The notes under the pieces: model-generated
Databases searched by the model: none
What the model saw: the letters and a program-made list of their open reading frames with translations, nothing else
What the model was told of the DNA's origin: nothing
Made by a program: the position numbers and the translations under genes
Source: an uncultured Gemmatimonadota bacterium
Lineage (GTDB): Bacteria > Gemmatimonadota > Gemmatimonadetes > Palauibacterales > Palauibacteraceae
Assembly (NCBI GenBank): GCA_913043255.1
Contig: CAJWLK010000004.1
Location: forward strand, 62,001-126,000
DNA length: 64,000 nt
Reading direction: 5' to 3'
Shown: one piece after another, positions 11,332 to 22,400 of the stretch
How positions within the stretch are numbered: the first letter of the stretch is position 1
How the letters are laid out: each line of letters starts with the position of its first letter

Positions 11332-13470
11332 GTGGCGGAATACGTTGATTTCGCGGTTTGGCTTGGGGTGATCGGATTGTTGTTCTCGTTTGGTCTTTTT
11401 ACGTATGTGAGGAAACAACCGGTAGGCACTGAGACGATGGCTGAGTTGGCTGAAGCGATCCAATCGGGTGCCATGACCTTCCTCAAACGAGAATACACAG
11501 TACTGCTCCCGTTTATTGGAATTGTTATGGGGCTCTTGTTCTGGCTTGTCAGTTTACAAACGGCAATTGCGTACATTTTAGGGGCCTTCTGCTCAATTCT
11601 GGCTGGTTTTGTCGGTATGCAGGCTGCGACGTCTGCCAACGTTCGTACGTCTGAGGCAGCTCGTTCCTCTGGTCAGGCGAAGGCGCTTCGTGTTGCTTTT
11701 TCTGGTGGGGCTGTGATGGGTACCGCGGTGGCTTCCCTTGGACTGATCGGTATCGGTGCGGTGCTTATGATGTATGATCCGCAGGTGTTGGGTTTTCGAC
11801 CATTTGGCGAGATAATCTCAGGATTTGCGATGGGTGCGTCTTCAATAGCACTCTTTGCTCGTGTGGGTGGTGGTATTTATACAAAAGCTGCGGACGTGGG
11901 CGCCGATCTCGTTGGTAAGGTCGAAGCGGGAATACCTGAAGACGACCCTAGAAATCCTGCTACGATCGCTGACAACGTTGGGGATAATGTGGGCGATGTG
12001 GCTGGGATGGGTGCCGATATTTTCGAATCATATGTCGGGTCCGTCATTGCGACTATTGTGATCGGAGTGACGAGTGCGCAGATCCTTGATAGTGCTAGAC
12101 TGGCGGCAGTCGCACTTCCTATTCTCTACATTATGACTGGGTTTTGCGCCAGCATTGTGGGTGTTTTAGCGATCCGCGTTCTTGAGAAGTTAAATCCGTC
12201 GAGTGCCCTGAGATGGTCACCAATTATTAGTGCTGTGCTCTTTTGGGTCGCAGCCTATTTCATAACAATAAACTTAAATATCCTAGACGTATCATCCACA
12301 AATATGTGGACCATCGGTGATCCAAACGCTGGCCCGTTTTGGGCTATGCTGCTGGGTTCGCTAGTAGGGATCTTCATCGGACTGGTGACGGAGTATTATA
12401 CCGCTGAAGCTCCAATCAAGAAGATTGCAGCCGCGTCAGAGACGGGGTCGGCTACCAACATCATCACGGGACTCGCAGTCGGAATGGAGTCCACAGCTAT
12501 CCCAATGCTTCTCATATCTTCGGCCATTTTTTTGGCATATAATTTCGCTGGTTTGTACGGAATTGGAATTGCCGCAGTAGGTATGCTCGCGACGGTGGGA
12601 GTGACAATGTCGGTCGATGCCTATGGACCCGTCGCGGACAATGCGGGTGGAATCTCCGAGATGAGTGAACTGGGACCGGAAGTACGCGCTATTACCGACT
12701 CGCTTGACTCTCTAGGAAATACAACAGCTGCTATTGGAAAGGGTTTTGCAGTAGGTTCTGCCGCGCTCACCGCGTTGGCACTCTTTTCTGCGTACTCGAA
12801 TGCTGTAGGTCTTGATGCTACCGGAATAAATCTCGTAAACCCACTGGTTGTTATTGGATTGTTTATTGGTGGAGCCACACCGTTCTTTATAGCGGCCCTC
12901 ACGATGACGGCAGTAGGGCGTGCTGCGGCTGGTATGGTAGCTGAGGTCAGACGGCAGTTTAGAGAAATTCCTGGAATTTTGGAAAGAACTGCAAAGCCTG
13001 ATTCGGCTCGTTGTGTTGATATTTCTACTTCGGCCGCTCTTAAGGAGATGATCGTTCCGGGGTTGGTGGCAATCATCGTTCCAATTGTGGTTGGCCGGTT
13101 CCTGGGTGTGGAAGCACTCGGTGGGGCATTAGCGGGGGCGACCGTTACGGGTGTATTGCTCGCGCTCTTCATGGCCAATTCGGGTGGTGCTTGGGATAAC
13201 GCCAAGAAGTATATCGAAACGGGCGCCCACGGTGGGAAAGGTTCAGATCCTCACAAGGCTGCCGTTGTTGGTGATACTGTCGGCGATCCTTTCAAGGATA
13301 CTTCTGGCCCATCAATGAATATCGTAGTCAAGTTAATGAGCGTCGTTTCATTGGTTCTTGCGCCATGGTTTGTCGACGTTCATGAATTAGCCTTGTCGGT
13401 GCCTGACAAAATCCAGTTTCCAGCTTGGGCGCTGGCAGACGCATTCAGAGTTTTGACTAACCTCTTCTAG
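11332..13470 (+). CDS. hppA: Membrane-bound, K+-dependent-type pyrophosphatase
   Basis: [69 protein letters not shown] start. Confidence 0.96.
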   Translation: MAEYVDFAVWLGVIGLLFSFGLFTYVRKQPVGTETMAELAEAIQSGAMTFLKREYTVLLPFIGIVMGLLFWLVSLQTAIAYILGAFCSILAGFVGMQAATSANVRTSEAARSSGQAKALRVAFSGGAVMGTAVASLGLIGIGAVLMMYDPQVLGFRPFGEIISGFAMGASSIALFARVGGGIYTKAADVGADLVGKVEAGIPEDDPRNPATIADNVGDNVGDVAGMGADIFESYVGSVIATIVIGVTSAQILDSARLAAVALPILYIMTGFCASIVGVLAIRVLEKLNPSSALRWSPIISAVLFWVAAYFITINLNILDVSSTNMWTIGDPNAGPFWAMLLGSLVGIFIGLVTEYYTAEAPIKKIAAASETGSATNIITGLAVGMESTAIPMLLISSAIFLAYNFAGLYGIGIAAVGMLATVGVTMSVDAYGPVADNAGGISEMSELGPEVRAITDSLDSLGNTTAAIGKGFAVGSAALTALALFSAYSNAVGLDATGINLVNPLVVIGLFIGGATPFFIAALTMTAVGRAAAGMVAEVRRQFREIPGILERTAKPDSARCVDISTSAALKEMIVPGLVAIIVPIVVGRFLGVEALGGALAGATVTGVLLALFMANSGGAWDNAKKYIETGAHGGKGSDPHKAAVVGDTVGDPFKDTSGPSMNIVVKLMSVVSLVLAPWFVDVHELALSVPDKIQFPAWALADAFRVLTNLF

Positions 13471-13502
13471 AAGCATGAGGCCTTGTTTCAGAGCTTGACA
13501 AT

Positions 13503-13532
13503 GGGGCCGCGGAACCTAGCTTCCGCGACCCC
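13503..13532. terminator. Hairpin between hppA and rpsF (possible terminator)
   Basis: ggggccgcggaa-cctagc-ttccgcgacccc, 12-bp arms with one mismatch; no strong T-tract follows. Confidence 0.5.
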
Positions 13533-13660
13533 TCTCGGCTCAAGTAGGATGAAAGCTGTAAGGGAAGCGGTATCCTAATGGAATTGCGGGCCTAGATTAA
13601 CCAAGTGATAACTCCTGCTCCGGCATAGTCTGGGGCCATATGAGACCAAAGGAGCTTTAG

Positions 13661-14137
13661 ATGCGCGATTACGAAATCGTGTACATTTTTCGTTCGAACC
13701 TCTCATCTGATGAAATTGAGGCTAAGCTCGAACGATACCATTCCATAATCACTGAGGGTGGAATGGGCGAGGTCACAGCTGTTGTGATGTGGGGGAAACG
13801 ACACCTCGCTTATCCTATCGAGAAGCAGACTAGTGGCTATTACGTAATCGCGCAGTTCACGGCACAGTCTAATCCTCTAACAGAGTTAGAACGTGTCTTG
13901 AAGCTGGAAGATGACCTGCTACGGCATCTTATGGTCCTGCGCGAAGGTGATCTGCCGCTTCCAGATTCAGCAGTCCAGAGAACCGGAGAGGACGGTGCAG
14001 GGGACAGCCCTGATGTTGTTCCTACTGAGAAGGAAACTGTTGAGGAAGATGAACAGGCATCTGATGATGAAGGTGAGGCAGAACAGGAAAATGATGTGGA
14101 TGAAGTTCTAGAAGACGTCACGGGTGAGGAGGACTAA
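13661..14137 (+). CDS. rpsF: 30S ribosomal protein S6 with acidic C-terminal extension
   Basis: [40 protein letters not shown]; acidic tail. Confidence 0.96.
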   Translation: MRDYEIVYIFRSNLSSDEIEAKLERYHSIITEGGMGEVTAVVMWGKRHLAYPIEKQTSGYYVIAQFTAQSNPLTELERVLKLEDDLLRHLMVLREGDLPLPDSAVQRTGEDGAGDSPDVVPTEKETVEEDEQASDDEGEAEQENDVDEVLEDVTGEED

Positions 14138-14139
14138 AG

Positions 14140-14358
14140 ATGGCTGTTCCAAAGGCGTGTCGCTTCTGCGAGAACAAGATCACCCATGTGGACTATAAAG
14201 ATGACCGTGTACTTGAGCGGTTCATTTCAGACAGAGGTAAAATTTTGCCACGACGGGCAACTAGAGCGTGTGCTAGGCACCAACGGCAGATTGCAGTAGC
14301 GATCAAGCGAGCTCGTTATCTAGCGCTCCTACCCTATATCCGAGGATATCACACGTAA
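14140..14358 (+). CDS. rpsR: 30S ribosomal protein S18
   Basis: [56 protein letters not shown]. Confidence 0.97.
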   Translation: MAVPKACRFCENKITHVDYKDDRVLERFISDRGKILPRRATRACARHQRQIAVAIKRARYLALLPYIRGYHT

Positions 14359-14400
14359 GGAAGTAGCCACTTTGCGAATGATCTGGGAGATTCGCGGGCT

Positions 14401-15357
14401 TTGGTCAGGTGGAAAACGGCGAGGATGTCTGGGCTGAGTGAGGGACGACGAGGTTTGCGGCGAGCGGTCGCCTTGGGCGTGCTTGTCCTCGTGCTCTCAC
14501 CTCTGAGTTTTTCACCGCTCGGGCCTTTTATCTTAATTTGTGTGCCTGCGGCGGTTTTGTCCCTCATATTTTTTGATAGGCGACTTGTAAGTGTGTCGTT
14601 GGCATGTGGCCTTTTGGGCATGGCGGCGATTGGTTTCCAGGATCCTACTGAATTGTGGTATGTTGAACGGGGCTGGACGCTTTTGATCACGGGCGGGTTC
14701 GTCGCTGCCCAGATGCTAGAGCCTATTCGTACGATCTTCGCCAAGTCAATTATGAGTGTGTTATTTGCTGTTGCTGCTGTCGTGATTGTTGGGTGGGCCA
14801 GGCCTGATTTTCTCGTTAACGTCGACTGGCTGGTAGGTGGAAAGTTTGATCAAATCCTCTCAATGTTTGATTTGGAAGGACAGGCGGGGGCAGGTGTAGC
14901 AGAAGCGATGCGTCAAGTAATCTGGGTAGTCAAGGCCATATATCCAGCCATGTTGATACTCGCCTCAGTGGCTGCGTTAAGGTGTGCTTCATACATGGCA
15001 CGGCGAATAGCAGGTGTAGAAGCTCCGCTGGGACCAATGCGTAAATTTAGCTTTAACGATCACCTAGTATGGGTTTTAGTTCTTGGTCTTGTACTGTTTG
15101 TACTTCCTGCTGGTGTATGGGCGGCGCGCGCAGGTGGAAATGTAGTCACTGTGATGGGTGGCTTATATGTGTTCCGTGGGGCAGCAGTCTTAGTTTGTAT
15201 CGGAAAATTCTTAACTAGCTCAGGGTGGTTATTCGCACTGTGGATTATAGCAGCCCTGCTTCTCTATCCTTTCACAATCGGGGCTGCATTTTTAATGGGG
15301 CTTAGTGATACGTGGCTGGATTTTCGCTCACGCTTGAAAATTGAAGTGGAGAAATAA
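14401..15357 (+). CDS. DUF2232 (YybS-like) multi-TM membrane protein
   Basis: Eight or so hydrophobic segments; position between rpsR and rplI matches the usual DUF2232 context; start may be ATG 14428. Confidence 0.75.
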   Translation: MVRWKTARMSGLSEGRRGLRRAVALGVLVLVLSPLSFSPLGPFILICVPAAVLSLIFFDRRLVSVSLACGLLGMAAIGFQDPTELWYVERGWTLLITGGFVAAQMLEPIRTIFAKSIMSVLFAVAAVVIVGWARPDFLVNVDWLVGGKFDQILSMFDLEGQAGAGVAEAMRQVIWVVKAIYPAMLILASVAALRCASYMARRIAGVEAPLGPMRKFSFNDHLVWVLVLGLVLFVLPAGVWAARAGGNVVTVMGGLYVFRGAAVLVCIGKFLTSSGWLFALWIIAALLLYPFTIGAAFLMGLSDTWLDFRSRLKIEVEK

Positions 15358-15397
15358 TGAACTTTCAGGTACAGTATCCCTCAATGGAGGATGCGTT

Positions 15398-15847
15398 ATG
15401 GTTGAACTGATTCTTAGAAAAGATGTTCCAGATCTTGGTCGAGCGGGCGAAATGGTTCAGGTTCGAGCCGGTTACGCACGAAATTACCTGATCCCCCAAG
15501 GTATTGGACTCCCAGCAACTGAGGGTAACCGTAAGAGTTTTGAAGACGAGAGGGCTCAGGTCGAGAAGGCGGCTGAGAGGGAGCGCGACCAGGCGAAATC
15601 GCTTTCAGCAGAACTAGAAGGCCACTCAGTCACTTTTTCTGTCCGTGCTGGTGAAGAAGGACAGTTGTTTGGCTCGGTTACGGCCGCAGACATTGCGGAG
15701 AAGCTCGGTAGCGATGGGTTCTCGGTCGAACGTAGGTTTGTTAAGCTCGAAGATCCAATTAAGGAGTTGGGTGTATATGATGTACCGGTCCGACTTCATG
15801 CTGATGTGGAGGTGGTCCTAAAGGTCTGGGTCGTCGCCGAAAAATGA
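15398..15847 (+). CDS. rplI: 50S ribosomal protein L9
   Basis: MVELILRKDVPDLGRAGEMVQVRAGYARNYLIPQGIGLPAT; start trimmed from ORF-track 15341. Confidence 0.96.
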   Translation: MVELILRKDVPDLGRAGEMVQVRAGYARNYLIPQGIGLPATEGNRKSFEDERAQVEKAAERERDQAKSLSAELEGHSVTFSVRAGEEGQLFGSVTAADIAEKLGSDGFSVERRFVKLEDPIKELGVYDVPVRLHADVEVVLKVWVVAEK

Positions 15848-16239
15848 CGATGATTTCTCGTCCGCTTGATGTCGTTTGGGGAGAACTGTCCAAGGATAGT
15901 CAGCCTCCGAAAGAGCTTCGGTTTGTGGCCGAAGCCGCACTCGAGCGTAATGCTCGATCTGCTGCTGTGCTTGATCTGCGAGGAATCTCTGATGTGACGA
16001 GCTTTTTCGTAATTGCGACCGGAGATTCAGACACACACTCGCGTGCAATCAGCGAAAATATCCTAGACCGAATGCGTGGCGCAGGATATCGACCAATCGG
16101 CGTTGAGGGCCTGAACCAAGCTCGATGGGTCTTGATGGACTTTGTAGAGTTGATCGTCCACGTTTTTCTCAATGAAATGCGAGAGTTTTATCAACTCGAG
16201 CGACTATGGGGGGATGCGCGGATCTTCAAGTTCGAGTAA
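15844..16239 (+). CDS. rsfS: Ribosomal silencing factor RsfS
   Basis: VLDLRGISDVTSFFVIATGDSDTHSRAISENI, GLNQARWVLMDFVELIVHVF, YQLERLWGDA. Confidence 0.95.
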   Translation: MTMISRPLDVVWGELSKDSQPPKELRFVAEAALERNARSAAVLDLRGISDVTSFFVIATGDSDTHSRAISENILDRMRGAGYRPIGVEGLNQARWVLMDFVELIVHVFLNEMREFYQLERLWGDARIFKFE

Positions 16240-16326
16240 GCCGAAGGTTGGATGTAAACTGGATACGACTTTGTTAGTTCCTTGCGGCAGTTTTATCGTA
16301 TAAACTAACTTGCAGCTAAACTAAGG

Positions 16327-17949
16327 GTGGGTTGGTGGATGTGTCGATGTGGAAGCTGTGATGTGACGAGTTCAGTTCGACTGCCTTCCTGTAGCCTCAC
16401 ATGTTTCGGGGCATGTGTTGTGGTGACCCTGCTCGTCAGTTTCGGGGCGTGTGGCTCCCCTCCGACCGACCAACCAGAGCCGCTCTATGGTGCGGATCTT
16501 GTAGCGGGCACATCACTAGAACGTCACGGTCTGTTGGTAATTCCTAGGGAAACTGGTGTGGCCGAATTCCGCTCTATGGAAGATCCGTCGACCATTCGGT
16601 GGACTGGACGTCTGATTCTCCCTACTACCAAGGCTGCACATGGGTTAGGTCGAACTGTGGTGTTACGCCATCAGGGTGGTGCTAGCCTTTATACCCCGTC
16701 ACCCGAAAGTCTAACACTACTCCCCAATGTGCCCCCCCAGGCTAGGTGGATCAGTTCTCCTTCAGGCGGCTCGTTTGTCGCTGGTGGTTGGGCGCTTACA
16801 GTCACCTCATCCACGTCTCGCGTGATCACGGCTGATGGTGAGATTTTGTGGGCCGCGCCTGTCGCTGATGACCGAGCGGTAGGGCTTATCGATTCTCCGT
16901 CAGGACCCAAACTTGTGGTATGGGAGGCAGAAGAGGAAATCCCATCGAACACAAGGTCTGTGAGCACACGGGGTCCAGTCATCGTCACTGGTTGGGGAAA
17001 TGAGGTTGTGGGCACATCTAACGATGGCACCCGACTCATCAGATGGTCGATTCCTGACCTCGAGTCTGTGGAGGTCTTGAAAATTGACAACGCAGTTGCA
17101 GCCCTGTCTACATCGCCCTCTCAACACCGAATATATGTGGTTATGGCTGCAAATCCTGAACTCCTCGCGGTTGATCGATATGATTGGCAAGTCGTTGGTA
17201 CCGTTCGTAATGATGAGCATTTTGAGGCGCTTCGCATTAGTAAAACCGATGATCGGATCTTGGCGTATGACGGTACCACGGTTTGGTCTATGCGGTCGGG
17301 TGGGACAAATAAAATGGCTATCCCGAGTCAGTGGCGGTCCGACTTTCCCATTTCCCTGCTGGATGGATCCACACTTGTTATTGACTCAGCTGGCTTAGGG
17401 GTTTACGGAGCGGGTGGTTCCCATGTGAAAGCAGTGGATGGTCCGCTAAGTGCATGGTGGATTCCGGTGCACTGGGGCCCCCGTGCACCGGTGACTGCCG
17501 TTTCATCCACACCGGACGATACGGTAGTAGGACAGCTAGAACTGTCGCCGCTATCACCTCGGAGAATCGGTCTTTTAACGATGGGCTCTACAGCTGGCCG
17601 TGCAGGTGTGCCGCGCCGCAGAGACGCCGCTGTATCGCCTGATAGTCGAGTCGCTCCCAATAGCCTGACGACGCCTGATACTCAAGTAAGGTCTTTGCTT
17701 AGTAGTGGATTTTATGTGGTTGTGAACTCTTCCCGACAACTCGCAAGCCTTGAGGGGCTTGAGGAGGCTCTTGAGGGTTCAAGTTATTCGACACACGTGG
17801 CCCCACATGTCGATGAAGCCGGCGATATGTGGTATCGCCTACTCGTCGGTCCGTACATCTCTCGTTCTTCGGCTGATACAGTTAGTAGTGAACTCCGCCG
17901 CGAACGTGGCATCGATGCGTGGATCCAAGAAATAGATGGACAGAGATGA
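16327..17949 (+). CDS. Lipoprotein: predicted beta-propeller-like region plus C-terminal SPOR domain
   Basis: Hydrophobic signal with lipobox-like VSFGAC; repeated blade-like segments (e.g. GTSNDGTRLIRWSIPDLESVEVLKI); SPOR-like FYVVVNSSRQLASLEGLEEALEG...WYRLLVGPYISRSSADTVSSELRRERGIDAWIQE. Confidence 0.7.
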   Translation: MGWWMCRCGSCDVTSSVRLPSCSLTCFGACVVVTLLVSFGACGSPPTDQPEPLYGADLVAGTSLERHGLLVIPRETGVAEFRSMEDPSTIRWTGRLILPTTKAAHGLGRTVVLRHQGGASLYTPSPESLTLLPNVPPQARWISSPSGGSFVAGGWALTVTSSTSRVITADGEILWAAPVADDRAVGLIDSPSGPKLVVWEAEEEIPSNTRSVSTRGPVIVTGWGNEVVGTSNDGTRLIRWSIPDLESVEVLKIDNAVAALSTSPSQHRIYVVMAANPELLAVDRYDWQVVGTVRNDEHFEALRISKTDDRILAYDGTTVWSMRSGGTNKMAIPSQWRSDFPISLLDGSTLVIDSAGLGVYGAGGSHVKAVDGPLSAWWIPVHWGPRAPVTAVSSTPDDTVVGQLELSPLSPRRIGLLTMGSTAGRAGVPRRRDAAVSPDSRVAPNSLTTPDTQVRSLLSSGFYVVVNSSRQLASLEGLEEALEGSSYSTHVAPHVDEAGDMWYRLLVGPYISRSSADTVSSELRRERGIDAWIQEIDGQR

Positions 17950-19406
17950 GCGAGTTTGTCGGGGAAGGCGAAGCTGGGAAGGGATGTGATCAGGAAGAGT
18001 CGCCTTTTGCGTGGGACTTGCCAGCCGATGCTCGTATCGTCGCTTTGATACACGATTCAAAAGAATCAGAACGAAGTGCCACGGTAGTGGAAGCAATAGC
18101 AACGGCGATTGCTCGTCGACGTGAACACACGCTTGTTTTGAGCACCGAGGTGGGGCCATCTCCGTTAGATAAGCTGATGGGTGATATCAGCAGGTCTGAG
18201 GGACTCCCCGCGGTGCTTGGGGGTCGTGCTCGTCTCGCTGACGTTGCTGTTCAGATAACTGATTGTCCGTTCGTATACCTGCCTGCCGGGGTAGATCTTG
18301 AAGCCATTTCCCAAATGTTACGAGGAGATATCTTATCCCGTTTTATTCAAAGAGTGCGGGAGCGAGGAGGTACGCTTTTTCTAGTATTGCCTAATAATGT
18401 TCCTTTTTCACATGAAGTACGGTCATTACTAGATGGGTATATTACGTTGGGTAACGTGACGGTTCCTGAACACCTCAAAAATCTTCTAACGTTTGGTCGA
18501 ATACGTTTCGATGAATCGAAAGATGATTCATTCCTTGGTCATAATAGTTCCGTCTCTATCGGGACCAGTGGACAAGACAAATTAGCTAGCATCGTTGCTC
18601 AGAGTATCGCGGCGGATAAAGATGAAGATGGTGAGCAAGAGCTTCCCCGTCCTAATACGAGCGTCTGGTCCCAACACCAAACCAAGACACACTTCCCGCT
18701 GAAGCAAGCGGCGATAGGTATCAGCACTATTGTGTTGATTTTCCTGGGTTGGTGGTGGATGCTTAGGGCCACTGATGTGGGCGAAGGACAGCTGCTTGAA
18801 CCGACGACACCAGCCAAGGTTGAAATCTCTTCCGCCCCTCGTATAGTACCTTCTCTTGAGCTAGATGACGCTAGGGAAATGGTCAAAAACGCGTCGGAGC
18901 TTCCATTTTCCGTGCTCATTGCAAGCTATGCAAGTCTAGCAGATGCAGAAGAGCGTGTCGCTGAGCTCGAATCCGATGGCGGGGCGGTCACGAGGCTTTA
19001 TTTTGTTTCACCGACCCCGGTTCGAGGAGTACTATATTATCGTGTTCTTGCGGGTGCGTTAGCCGATGAAAATGAGGCTGAAGCGCTTATGAAACGCCTA
19101 GTGGAAGCAGGGAAAAAAGAAGAAATAAGCCCTTGGCATCTCCGTCCCTCCGGGCTTTCGTTTGACCTCGGCACCTTCACTGATAGTGTGGGTATGGAGG
19201 CTAGGGTGGCCGAGCTCGCGGTTAAAGGGATTCCGAGTTATGTGTTGGTAACCACTTTAGGTGAATATGAAGCCTTTCAAGTGTACGGAGGAGGATATCG
19301 CAACCAACAAGAATCTCTCCCGATGGCAGAACTCCTTGGAACCGTCGGTGAACCTGCGATGTTGATCGCACGCCACGGTGGCGCCGTCTCTTACCCATTA
19401 CCCTGA
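17946..19406 (+). CDS. Degenerate BY-kinase/ParA-like P-loop domain, TM helix, two SPOR-like repeats
   Basis: N-terminus RIVALIHDSKESERSATVVEAIATAIARRREHTLVLSTEVGPSPLDKLMG...GLPAVLGGRARLADV...YLPAG follows the BY-kinase pattern without GK[S/T]; TM AAIGISTIVLIFLGWWWML; SPOR-like C-terminus. ATGA overlap with upstream gene. Confidence 0.65.
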   Translation: MSEFVGEGEAGKGCDQEESPFAWDLPADARIVALIHDSKESERSATVVEAIATAIARRREHTLVLSTEVGPSPLDKLMGDISRSEGLPAVLGGRARLADVAVQITDCPFVYLPAGVDLEAISQMLRGDILSRFIQRVRERGGTLFLVLPNNVPFSHEVRSLLDGYITLGNVTVPEHLKNLLTFGRIRFDESKDDSFLGHNSSVSIGTSGQDKLASIVAQSIAADKDEDGEQELPRPNTSVWSQHQTKTHFPLKQAAIGISTIVLIFLGWWWMLRATDVGEGQLLEPTTPAKVEISSAPRIVPSLELDDAREMVKNASELPFSVLIASYASLADAEERVAELESDGGAVTRLYFVSPTPVRGVLYYRVLAGALADENEAEALMKRLVEAGKKEEISPWHLRPSGLSFDLGTFTDSVGMEARVAELAVKGIPSYVLVTTLGEYEAFQVYGGGYRNQQESLPMAELLGTVGEPAMLIARHGGAVSYPLP

Positions 19407-19413
19407 GCGATCT

Positions 19414-22400
19414 TTGAAGATCAAATCTCTCACACTACATGGATTCAAGTCCTTTGCGGACCGAACGAAGGTCGAACTCCACGACGGACTCACGGCGATC
19501 GTAGGTCCGAACGGCTGTGGGAAATCCAACATCTCTGATGCGATACGATGGGTGTTGGGAGAACAGCGTCCAACTGCCATTCGTGGTTCGCGGATGGAAG
19601 AAGCGATCTTCGGTGGTACCGAAGAACGACGCCCCATACATCGCGCCGAAGTGACGCTTGAGTTGTCCAATGAGGACGGCGTACTGGCGGTCCCTTACTC
19701 GGAGGTCTCTATCGGACGAACGGTCCACCGTGGGGGTGAAAGCGAGTATACGCTGAATGGAACTGCGTGCAGGCTACGCGACATTCTTGATCTTTGTCGC
19801 GACACCGGTCTTGGGTCCAATGCCTATGCGATGATTGAGGCTAGGATGATCGATGCAATCTTGTCAGACCGAGCTGAGGAACGCCGATCGCTGTTCGAGG
19901 AGGCCGCCGAGGTTGGTCGATATAAGGATCGTCGCCGCATCGCGACCCGTCGATTGGAACAGGCTGAAGCTGATCTGCAGCGGCTTGACGATGTCCTCAT
20001 CGAGATTCAGTCAAAAGTTCGCTCTCTTGCTCAACAGCGTGGACGAGCTGAACGCCATGGTACCTTGCGTAACCGGCTTCTGCAGCTTGAGGTAGCTGCA
20101 GCTGATGCACTCCTAGAACGGACTGAGCAGCGACTATGTGAAGCGCGCCAAGAATTAGTTGCACTGACTCAGACAGGGCCATCTCAAATGGTCGACCTCC
20201 AGACTTCGGAGACCGAACTTGAGACACTTCGGATCGAATTTTCTGAGATGGAAGGGGAGCGCGCAGATATGGCCCGGTTGTTGGAAGAGGCACGGCGTGG
20301 AGTTGAAGCACAGGAACGGGCGTTGCTCCTAGCCCAAGAGCGAATGGCAGCTGCTCGAGACCGACTAACCGCTATGGCTGAAGAGGAACGGCAGATAGAA
20401 GCCCGTAGTGCTGGGTTACAAGTGGGCTTGGATGAGGCGCAACGGACCCTGACTGGTGCCGAGAAAGTGCACGACCAGAACACTGTAGTTGAAGAAGATC
20501 TCCGGAGGGTGGCTGAAGAATTTCTATTGACTTCTCAGAGTGCAATTGCTCGTCGTGATACGGTACGTGAAGAAGTGGAAACAGCCCGTCGTGAGCTGGA
20601 TCGTTGGAGTCTTGAGCTTGATACGAGTGAGGAAAGAGCCCGCCATCGCTCTGAGGAACTAGAGCGCCGCCGTCCGGCACTCGAAGCTCTCGCCAAACAC
20701 GAATTAGAACTGAAACGCTTAATAGCAGAAGCATCTAAAATTGAGGTCTCAGCCGGCAAACGGTTGAGTATGCTCACGAATGAGTTGAGAGATGTACGAG
20801 CGACGGTGGATGAGACGGACGAGACTCTTCGTGAGATGCGGGTAGAAGCTGCCCGTCTAGAGGGTCGATTGTCGACGGCTCAGGCACAAGCTTCTAGTCT
20901 GGGCGCGTTGGTCAACTCAAGTGCGATGCTACCAGAGATTCTGGTCGAACTTCTTGAAGACCGTGAGGCGGTTTCCGGTTTGGATGGGGTACTGTCAGAT
21001 TATATTGAAGTGACGTCGGAATGGGCTTCAGCCGTTGAATCGCACCTTGGTCCCTATCTCCATGGGCTTGTCGTTCGCGATTGGGACACGGTGACACGCG
21101 TGCAGGATTGGCTTGAGGCCCATGGAGGCGCTGAGGGTATTTTAGTTCTGCCAAGGGACCCCGGCCCGTGGTTTGACGCGATAGACTCTGCCGAATCTTC
21201 GCTTTTGGAAAAAGTTGAAGTGGCAGGGCCTGGAGCGACATGGGCAACAGCACTTCTTACTAACGTTGAAGCTCTGGAAAACAGTACCTTCTCACCCAGA
21301 GACCACCCTTGGGTGGGGCCTGACTGCCGCCGGCAGGATCGTTGGGGCGCGGTTTTTATCGGTTGTCCTGGAACAGGGGCAGGTGTTTTAAGCCGTCGAA
21401 CGGAACTCCAGATAAGGCGTGAAGAAGTCGCTGATCTTGAGGTGCTCCGGGATGAACAACTAAAAGAAATCGAGGTGTTTGAAAAGCGGTCGGAAGTAGA
21501 AAGACAGAGTCTCGAGGGGCTTGAGAGTACGGTGACTGAAGTTTCAGCTGAGATCCGTGAGGCCGAAGCCGATCACGCCTCGGCGCTGTCACGTTTACAG
21601 CGTCTTGATGACGAGCGTCGAGAACTCGCAGGTCAGATCCAGGAGATCGAAGCTTTACAAGAAAGCGAGAGCCAACGATCAGGGACGGGTGGGGAGCGTA
21701 CGAGAGAACTGGAGGCGGCCGTTCAGGAAACAAAGGTGGTCCTCACGTCAGCGCAATCTGAAGCGGATAAAGCCCGCCATGCTGCTGATACGAAGCGGAC
21801 TGAGTTTCATGAGGCACAGCTTGAACGAACACGCTTTGAGGCTGACCTAAGCAATCGACGTCAAGTGATGGATCAGATTGCTGAAGCTTTAGAAGATGCT
21901 CGCGCTCGGACGCGAGTCTTGTCTGAAGAACGTGAGATGCTCAACCGTCAACTAATTGAAAACCAAAGTGTAACAGAAGAGGCGGAAGAGGCAACTGTAT
22001 CGGGTCTGAGGGAGCGAGCGGAGAGTGAGAGCTTACTGGTCACATTAGAAGGCAAGATTTCTGAGAGCCGTGAATTTATGCGAGAGCGGGAGGCAGAACT
22101 CAAGAATGTGAGACAGCTTGAGCGCGAGAGGATAGAGGTACGGCATGCTCTTGAACTCGAGATCACTCAACTGGAGGCTGCTGAAGCTGGCGTCCGAGGG
22201 CGCTTAGAAGCCGAATGGGACACTTCGCTCGAAGACTTACGGGAGCAGGCTGAACCTATAGAAGATGGAGATCCGGACGCATGGGAAGACGAACTCGACC
22301 AAGTTCGGCGTTCAATCGCAAGGATTGGTCCTGTCAATCTGCTAGCCCAACAGGAATATGAGGAAGAGAAGACGCGGCTCGAGTTTTTGACTGAGCAACG

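Noticed and set aside
12621-13205. 194-aa minus-strand ORF inside hppA
   Set aside because: Antisense to a highly conserved gene; Ala/Pro/Thr-rich shadow ORF.
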